Shown here: positions 58,507 to 64,000 of the stretch, piece after piece
Layout: each line of letters starts with the position of its first letter
How positions within the stretch are numbered: the stretch's first letter is position 1
DNA from: Acestrorhynchus altus
Taxonomy: Eukaryota; Chordata; Actinopteri; Characiformes; Acestrorhynchidae
Assembly: GCA_034509495.1 (NCBI GenBank)
Contig: CM067502.1
Coordinates: forward strand, 50,231,098-50,295,097
Direction: 5' to 3'
Length of the DNA: 64,000 nt
Translations under genes and position numbers: made by a program
The notes under the pieces: model-generated
What the model saw: only the letters and a program-made list of their open reading frames with translations
What the model was told of the DNA's origin: nothing
Database searches by the model: none

Positions 58507-58959
58507 TACCATCATCATCCTCATCAGTTGCCACCACCACCGTTATCACCATTACATTACTATTGTTGCTAAGCATTACTATCATTGCTACTTACTAGTA
58601 TTGCATTACCATTACTACTACTACTACTACTACTGCTACTACTATTGCTACTACTACTACTACTACTACTGCTACTACTATTGCTACTACTACTGCTGTT
58701 GCTACTACTACTACTGCTACTACTACTACTGCTACTACTACTACTACTACTGCTACTACTATTACACTACTACTACTACTACTACTATTGCTGCTGCTAC
58801 TACTACTACTACTGATACTACTACTGCTACTACTACTACTACTACTGCTGCTGCTGCTACTACTACCACTGCTACCACCACCACCACCACTACCACCACC
58901 ACCACCACCACCGGCCACCACCACTGCCACCACCACCACCACCACCATTGCCGCTATAA

Positions 58960-58991
<32 letters not shown>

Positions 58992-59654
58992 ATAATATTA
59001 CTACTGCTAATACTATTACTATTAATACTACTACTACTACTATTGTTGCTGCCATTACTACTATCATCACATTACTATTTACTACTATTAATACTACTAC
59101 TGTTGCTGTTGCTACTACCACTACTGCTACTACTACTACTACTACTACTATTACTGCCATTACTACTACTACTATTGCTACTACTATTGCTACTACTACT
59201 ACTACTGATACTACAACTGCTATTACTACTACTACTACTACTGCTGCTGTTACTGCTACTACTACTACTAATAATCCTGTTACTTCACTACTACTGCTGT
59301 TACTATTAACAAAAACAACCTGCACTTTCACAATAAACCACTACTACTACTTACATCTTAATACTTCTACAACTGCAGTTTATTCAATGAGAGCTGGTGC
59401 AGATATTGAGTAGCAGATATATTCAGTAAGTGCAGTATCATTATTAGAATATTTATTGTTCTGTATTTACTTTCAGTTGATGTATAAAATACTTTCCGCT
59501 AAGCTTTCTAATGATGTTTTATAACAGGTACTAAATACAACACCTGTCTGTACTTTTAGTTTAAGAACTTAAATAAAGTGGTTTTAATTTTCATATTTCT
59601 CTCTATTTCCAGACTGATGTTGATTATGAAAATGATCCACCTGGAAACCAGTAG
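56012..59654 (+). CDS. Ig-receptor copy 6: mosaic CD300/pIgR-like receptor with truncated tail
   Basis: Exons: 56012-56057 (signal; ATG also at 56018, which matches the paralogs), 56186-56485 (D1), 56734-57057 (D2), 57809-57913 (transmembrane), 58124-58161, 59613-59654. Total 855 bp, 284 aa. Signal, D1 and D2 are near-identical to copy 5; transmembrane and tail exons match copies 1 and 4. D1 is open (DCSDV, IIYC, YRCGE); D2 keeps its cysteines but the usual CGVW is CGVG. The transmembrane acceptor has moved: the paralog CTCAG is replaced and CCAG|GTTCC is used, dropping two codons. The tail ends at TAG after DYENDPPGNQ, where copy 1 continues into its ITIM repeats; six intact ITIM units remain downstream in another frame. 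If expressed it would be a receptor with almost no signalling tail. A pseudogene, or an assembly error at 59652-59690, is possible. Confidence 0.75.
57570..57715. repeat. (CACCAG/CAACAG)n trinucleotide-rich tract
   Basis: 'ccaccagcaggaccaccagc' type repeat, in the copy 6 intron before the transmembrane exon, near the inferred recombination breakpoint. The His/Gln-rich frame here is a repeat translation. Confidence 0.8.
57925..57988. repeat. (CA)n microsatellite
   Basis: About 64 bp after the transmembrane exon donor. Confidence 0.95.
58230..59345. repeat. (CAT)/(CTA)/(CCA) trinucleotide array, ~1.1 kb
   Basis: CAT-rich at 58320-58520, CTA/CTG at 58600-58860, CCA at 58865-58950, then CTA again to 59290. 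It lies in the tail intron of copy 6, the same intron as the 40065-40720 array of copy 1. All long frames here are repeat artefacts. Confidence 0.97.
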
Positions 59655-59689
59655 AAAAACATCAGGATGGAGACAGTCTCCTAAACCTC

Positions 59690-59931
59690 CCAACACCAAC
59701 CAATCAGATTCAGTCTACCAGAGTCTGAACCCCAAAACCAACCAATCAGATTCAGTCTACCAGAGTCTGAACCCCAACACCAACCAATCAGATTCAATCT
59801 ACCAGAGTCTTCATCCCAACACCAACCAATCAGATTCAGTATATCAGAGTCTGATCCCCGATACCAACCAATCAGATTCAGACTACAAGAGTCTAAACCC
59901 CAACACCAACCAATCAGATTCAGTGTACTAG
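59690..59931 (+). pseudogene. Orphaned ITIM repeat array of copy 6 (six 42-bp units)
   Basis: Six units of (N/H/I)P(N/K/D)TNQSDSVYQSL in one unbroken frame, four with an S(V/I)YQSL ITIM and one with SDYKSL, ending DSVY then TAG as in copy 4. The frame is +1 relative to the spliced transcript, and an in-frame TAG (59652) and TAA (about 59685) precede it. So the array is intact but unreachable from the normal exon. Confidence 0.8.
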
Positions 59932-60107
59932 AGTCTCTGACTCTGCAGTTAGTCAGACAGACCAAGTCAGATCTGAAATGTGCAACCAGACCCATCAGAG
60001 TTTGGTCCAAAGGACCAGATAATCAGATTTAGTTCATTTTAAATTGAGACGTTTTGAACTCTTTCAGTATCACATTCTCTTTCAGGACTGATATTGTAAT
60101 TGTGTAC

Positions 60108-60985
60108 ACCCACCAACCAAAACATTAGAACCCCCGTGTTTCTCCTGGTTGGTGTCTGTTTCTACATTTATTCTCCTCCTTTCACCCTGATCTTCAATGA
60201 TCAGGACCCCACAGGACCACCACAGAGCAGATATTATGTGGGTGGTGGGACATTCTCAGCACTGCAGTCACACTGATATGGTGGTGGTGTGTTAGTGTGT
60301 GTTGCTGGTACGAGTGGATCAGACAACGCAGTGCTGCTGGAGTGTTGAAACACTGTGTCCACTCACTGTCCACTCTATTAGACACTCCTACTGAGTGTCT
60401 CCACCTTGTAGATGTAAAGTCAGAGACAGAAGCTCATCTGTTTCTGCACAGTTTGTGTTGGTCGTCCTCTAGTCCTTCATCAGCGCTCACAGGACGCTGC
60501 CCACAGGACACTGTCAGCTGGACATTTCTGGTTAGTGGACTGTTCTCGGTCCAGCAGTGACACTGAGGGGTTTAAACACTCCAGCAGCACTGCTGTGTCT
60601 GATCCACTCGTACCAGCAACACACACTAACACACCACCACCATGTCAGTGTGACTGCAGTGCTGAGAATGACCCACCACCCACATCATAGTGTCGTGTAC
60701 CAGTCCACTCAATTTCCAGTCCAGTCCCGTCTTCCCGTCTCATCTTAGTTTTGTTTATTCTTCTGAGCACATATGTCTTGTTTTGGTGTTGGCTCCTGTT
60801 TATGTATCATTTGTCATCAGGTTCAGGTGTGCGTGATCATGTCTAGTTCTTTAAGACTTTATGTTTCAGTCTGTCCTCATTAGTTACCCTGCAAGTATGT
60901 CCACTCCACATGCATGAATCATTACAAGTAGCTGCTCTGTGGTGGTCCTGTGGGGTCCTAATGTTATGGCTGATCAGTGTATATT
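60108..60985. mobile_element. Non-autonomous element with long internal inverted repeats
   Basis: Ends are 'caaccaaaacattagaaccc' (about 60112) and 'ggggtcctaatgttatggct' (about 60953), near reverse complements. Inside, about 60230-60335 (agtcacactgatatggtggt, gctggtacgagtggatcaga) is the reverse complement of about 60565-60690. No transposase. Related pieces occur at 10082-10315, 16445 and 41855-42045. Confidence 0.65.
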
Positions 60986-61014
60986 TCTGCTGTTTTTATT
61001 TTAGATATTTTAGA

Positions 61015-61222
61015 TGTGAAGCATTAGAGTTACAGTTTTGTAGAGTTCAGTCGTTTCCATTGTTTATTGGTGTTAAAACAGTCTGTTCATTTAAACCCTG
61101 TTTTAAAGAATTCCTTTCTTTTTTTAACTGTAAAATAAAAATATAAACTGTAAAACAGAGAAAAGCTCTTCCTTCTTTTACAGCATTTCAGTCAGATTAA
61201 TAAATGTCTTCACACAGCAGGT
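61015..61222 (+). repeat. Duplicate of the copy 4 3' UTR segment
   Basis: Near-identical to 49423-49630. It contains an AATAAA in 'gattaataaatgtcttcaca'. Here it lies beyond the inverted-repeat element, so that element was inserted into the copy 6 downstream region after the duplication. Confidence 0.85.
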
Positions 61223-62650
61223 CGAGGAGCTGGTCCAGGTCGAGTAGGAAAAGCACAAAACTCTGGAATCTGGGACTTGTGAGCAGAGTTCCTTTCCACC
61301 GGGTACTTCAGCAGAATTCCCTGCATCAAGTAAACGACCGCATGGTGTTCAACTTCACCAACATTGATCTTTGGTTGCTCCTTTGCTTTCTAAAGTGACT
61401 TACATGAACTGCAGCTGTGAATCATATTATCGATGGAACATTGGAGCAGGTGTGAATTTATGTGAATTTATGAACGTATACCAGGTCTGTGTCGTGTTTG
61501 GACGTTGTGTTGCACTTGAACAGCACCGGCTGTTTCACCACCAGGATCTGACGTCTGATGGGTGAACTTACAATGAACTTCCTGTGCAGCGATTACTCAC
61601 TTCTCCTGTCAAACTGAACGTTCAGAACCTCACTTGAAATAACCGAATGTCCTGCATAATCCACAGGGAACTACTGGGGTGATCGTAATGCACCTCCAGT
61701 CTGGAATTCCCTACTCCTACAATACTCATTTGGTACACCCTGTCTCATTCTCCCAGACAAAGCTTGTCTCCAGACTGTGTTCACTGAGCTTCCAGTGCAG
61801 AAGCAAAATGGATTTTCCCCCAGGATTCCCAGTTTATCCAGTACGTGTAATGTTTCATCAGTAAAAGTGCAGATCATTTGAGTCCCACTACAACTCAGAA
61901 AGACTGTCCATCACTTCATCACTTCAGTGTAACCCTGCCTTCTTACGATATCACCGAATACCACGTTACAACTGAAAAAGAGAAAAATGACACTGGAGAC
62001 GGAAAGACAGGCTAGAGGAGAGAAGGAGAGGGAAAATCGTCTGTCAGTGAAATGTGGTGATGGGCGGAGCTACACATCATAATGTGACCAGCCAGCAGGG
62101 ACATTAGATCTGAGGTTACTTCACTTTTGAGCGATGTTACCAGATCCATGTTTAAGGTCATTGGTCTTCACAGATACCCACTTGTTTCTGTGGTTTTAAC
62201 TTCCTTGCTGAGTTTCACTTACCTTTCCAGGGATGGTGGCAACGGGAAACAGGGATCATGAGGCCTGGCTCACGTAGCAACCTGTATTCCTGAGTCTGGA
62301 GGTGATGAGCTGCTCTTTAGTGTCAACAACACTGTCACACTTTACTCTTTCTGCAGCTTTGATTAGGACGTCCTCTAGTGGATGAGCTTTACATTTTGGG
62401 GGTGTAAATATATGTTAATAAATCAAGATGAGAACAGGTCTCCTGACCTGGCTTTATTAGGGCTGGTCCAACACAGGGGTCAGAACCTGACTAAGCAGGA
62501 AAGCACATCCATATTTAAAATTAATTGAATGGAACACAAAGGTCATAAATAACAAATAAGGCCTAAACTCAACCCTGGTGCTTAGTCCTAAAGAGTCCAG
62601 GCATGAACTACAGGAGAGGAGTGGAGCTTGAAGGAAGCCTAGTCAAAGCA
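61223..62650. other. Spacer between copies 6 and 7
   Basis: I see no gene, named repeat or microsatellite array. Short frames on both strands resemble nothing. Confidence 0.5.
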
Positions 62651-62865
62651 CATGGCCTAGCCTTTTTTTCTGGCTTGTGGTCAGTGATGCTGATGGGAGG
62701 AGCTCTGAGGAACACTGACTCTGCCTGAGAAACAGGAACCAGATCAGAAGAAGAGAGACACCCAGGAACAGAGACTTTGTAAAGAAGAGTGGAGTTTAAA
62801 CCTAAAGAGAACAAATGAAAACTTCTACAGAAGATAAACCCAGTGGAGATGAAGTTCAGATCAGG

Positions 62866-63811
62866 ATGAAGATCCTCCTCATTTTCACCCTCTACCTGAT
62901 CTCAGGTCAGTTCCTCTTCAAACTGAAATAAAATGTCATATTCAGGTCTGATGTGTTTAGAAAGTAGTTGGTTTCTGTGCTGCAGTTATTATAAACTGTA
63001 GAAGTGAGACTGGACCATGGCTTTAATGACCACAAGAACCTTCACTCTGATTGGCAGGAGGTCCTGTGGCCTGCATTGATGTGATTGGCTACCCAGGAGG
63101 TAGTGTGATGATCTACTGCACATTAAGTCAGAATAAAGAACACAACAGATTTTTCTGTAAGGGGTCTACAGGACGGTGTGTGTATCCGGACTCTGATCAA
63201 ACACAGATCACGTGGGCTAAAGGCAGAGTTTCTCTACTCAAGTCTCCTGGAGGTCTTACAGTGATCTACAGAGATCTGAGTTTAGAGGATAATGGAACAT
63301 ATCAATGTGGAGAGACTGGAGTGAAAAGCTATTATGTAAATCTGGAAGTGAAAACAGGTGAGAAAATCACACTAATTTGGAATAAAGTTCTATAAAGCTG
63401 CTGATTCAAAAGTACTGATGTTCTGGAAGTTCCTTCAGATGCTCCACCTACAATAACTGGAATGTAAACATTGTGTTTGATTGACAGATCCATGTTGTTC
63501 AGGACCAAAGACTGTGACTGGATATCTGGGAGAGACACTCACCATCAACTGCTCCTCTCCAGAGAAGTTTAAAGAGAAAACAAACTTCTTCTACAAACTG
63601 GACGGTCAAGAGTTTACTGAACTGGTCCGTTCCACAGACTCTCAGAGAGACAGGTTCTCCATCTCTGAGGACAGAAACTCTAAAGTGTTCAGTGTGAGAA
63701 TCAGTGATGTGAGAGAAGATGATGAAGGAGTTTATTACTGTGCTGTGTCAGATGATGAGGGAGCAGCCAATTATGAAACCTTCTTCTCTAAGATTCATCT
63801 ACAGGTCACTG
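62866..63811 (+). CDS. Ig-receptor copy 7: CD300/pIgR-like receptor, 5' part only
   Basis: Exons: 62866-62905 (signal, MKILLIFTLYLISG), 63058-63357 (D1), 63488-63811 (D2); the transmembrane and tail exons lie beyond the right edge. D1: ACIDV, MIYC...YQCGE, and the extra pair FFCK...GRCV. D2: DPCCSGPKTVTG, TINCSSP...YYCAVS, with DRFSISEDRNSKVFSVRISD. D2 diverges from copies 5 and 6 in the ligand-facing C-terminal loop (CAVSDDEGAANYETFF). The D1 acceptor is CAG|GAG|GTCC: a second AG three bases on would remove one codon. A six-codon upstream ORF at 62849 ends overlapping the start codon. No lesions in the visible part. Confidence 0.82.
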
Positions 63812-64000
63812 GTGAGATCCATTAACATCATTAACTTGATCCAATGTAAAACCATGTTTATACATTCTGAGTTGTGTTTACTGGCTCCCAGTTGTAACAC
63901 ATAGTAACTTCTGAACCTTCTGAATAAAGAGACTCTCCAGATCCTCCAGGATCATAAGTTCTCTCTTTAGGATTCTCCTCTTCAGCTCAGCCCTCAGATG

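Noticed and set aside
58230..59413. Thr-, Tyr-, Leu- and Ser-rich frames
   Set aside because: Different frames of the copy 6 trinucleotide array.
59673..59677. Alternative acceptor in copy 6 that would restore the ITIM frame
   Set aside because: The AG is present and the phase is right, but there is no pyrimidine tract before it; kept only as a possibility in the findings.

Overview
This is nuclear DNA from a ray-finned (teleost) fish. Its genes are intron-rich with GT/AG splice sites. Microsatellites are very dense (AAT, CT, GT/CA, CTA), and there are Tc1-like, SINE, LINE and Gypsy fragments typical of fish. The gene families (TRIM35-like E3 ligases next to a tandem CD300/pIgR-like receptor cluster) are also expanded in teleosts. 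I cannot name the species. All gene models below were joined by hand from splice sites; for every full-length model the exon lengths sum to a whole number of codons.

Layout. 1-3600: AT-rich and microsatellite-rich, with no recognised gene (perhaps the 3' end of an upstream gene). 3700-13983 (+): slc27a1, a complete 12-coding-exon fatty-acid transport protein/acyl-CoA synthetase of 650 aa; its introns carry Tc1-like transposase remnants and a 550-bp CT tract. 15966-35479: four TRIM genes. TRIM-A (minus, B-box start, no RING), TRIM-B (minus) and TRIM-C (minus) are followed by TRIM-D (plus), which is divergent from TRIM-C across about 1 kb. The three RING-containing genes have interferon-response-like elements 45-85 bp upstream of their start codons. 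All four share the exon plan 96/231/23/119 bp between B-box and SPRY (the 96-bp exon is 99 bp in TRIM-B and 87 bp in TRIM-D), so they are tandem-duplication products.

37032 to the right edge (+): seven copies of a two-Ig-domain receptor (CD300/CMRF35-like, polymeric-Ig-receptor-like). Copies 1, 4, 5 and 6 have open reading frames, copy 7 runs off the window, copy 2 is a relic broken by a Gypsy fragment and copy 3 is a pseudogene. Each is built from a signal exon, an Ig-V D1 exon, an Ig-V D2 exon, a transmembrane exon and cytoplasmic exons. The tails carry tyrosine motifs of ITIM/ITSM type. In copies 1, 4 and 6 these lie on a 42-bp (14-residue) tandem repeat, so the number of inhibitory motifs changes by repeat gain, loss and stop codons.

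Most interesting signals: the repeat-encoded ITIM array and its different fates in each copy; the mosaic structure of copy 6 (front like copy 5, back like copy 1), whose six-unit ITIM array is cut off by a TAG and a frame shift; a 70-bp minisatellite in TRIM-A that multiplies a splice donor; and the interferon-type elements upstream of the TRIM genes. The biology suggested is an innate-immune block (TRIM ligases and inhibitory Ig receptors) beside an unrelated metabolic gene.
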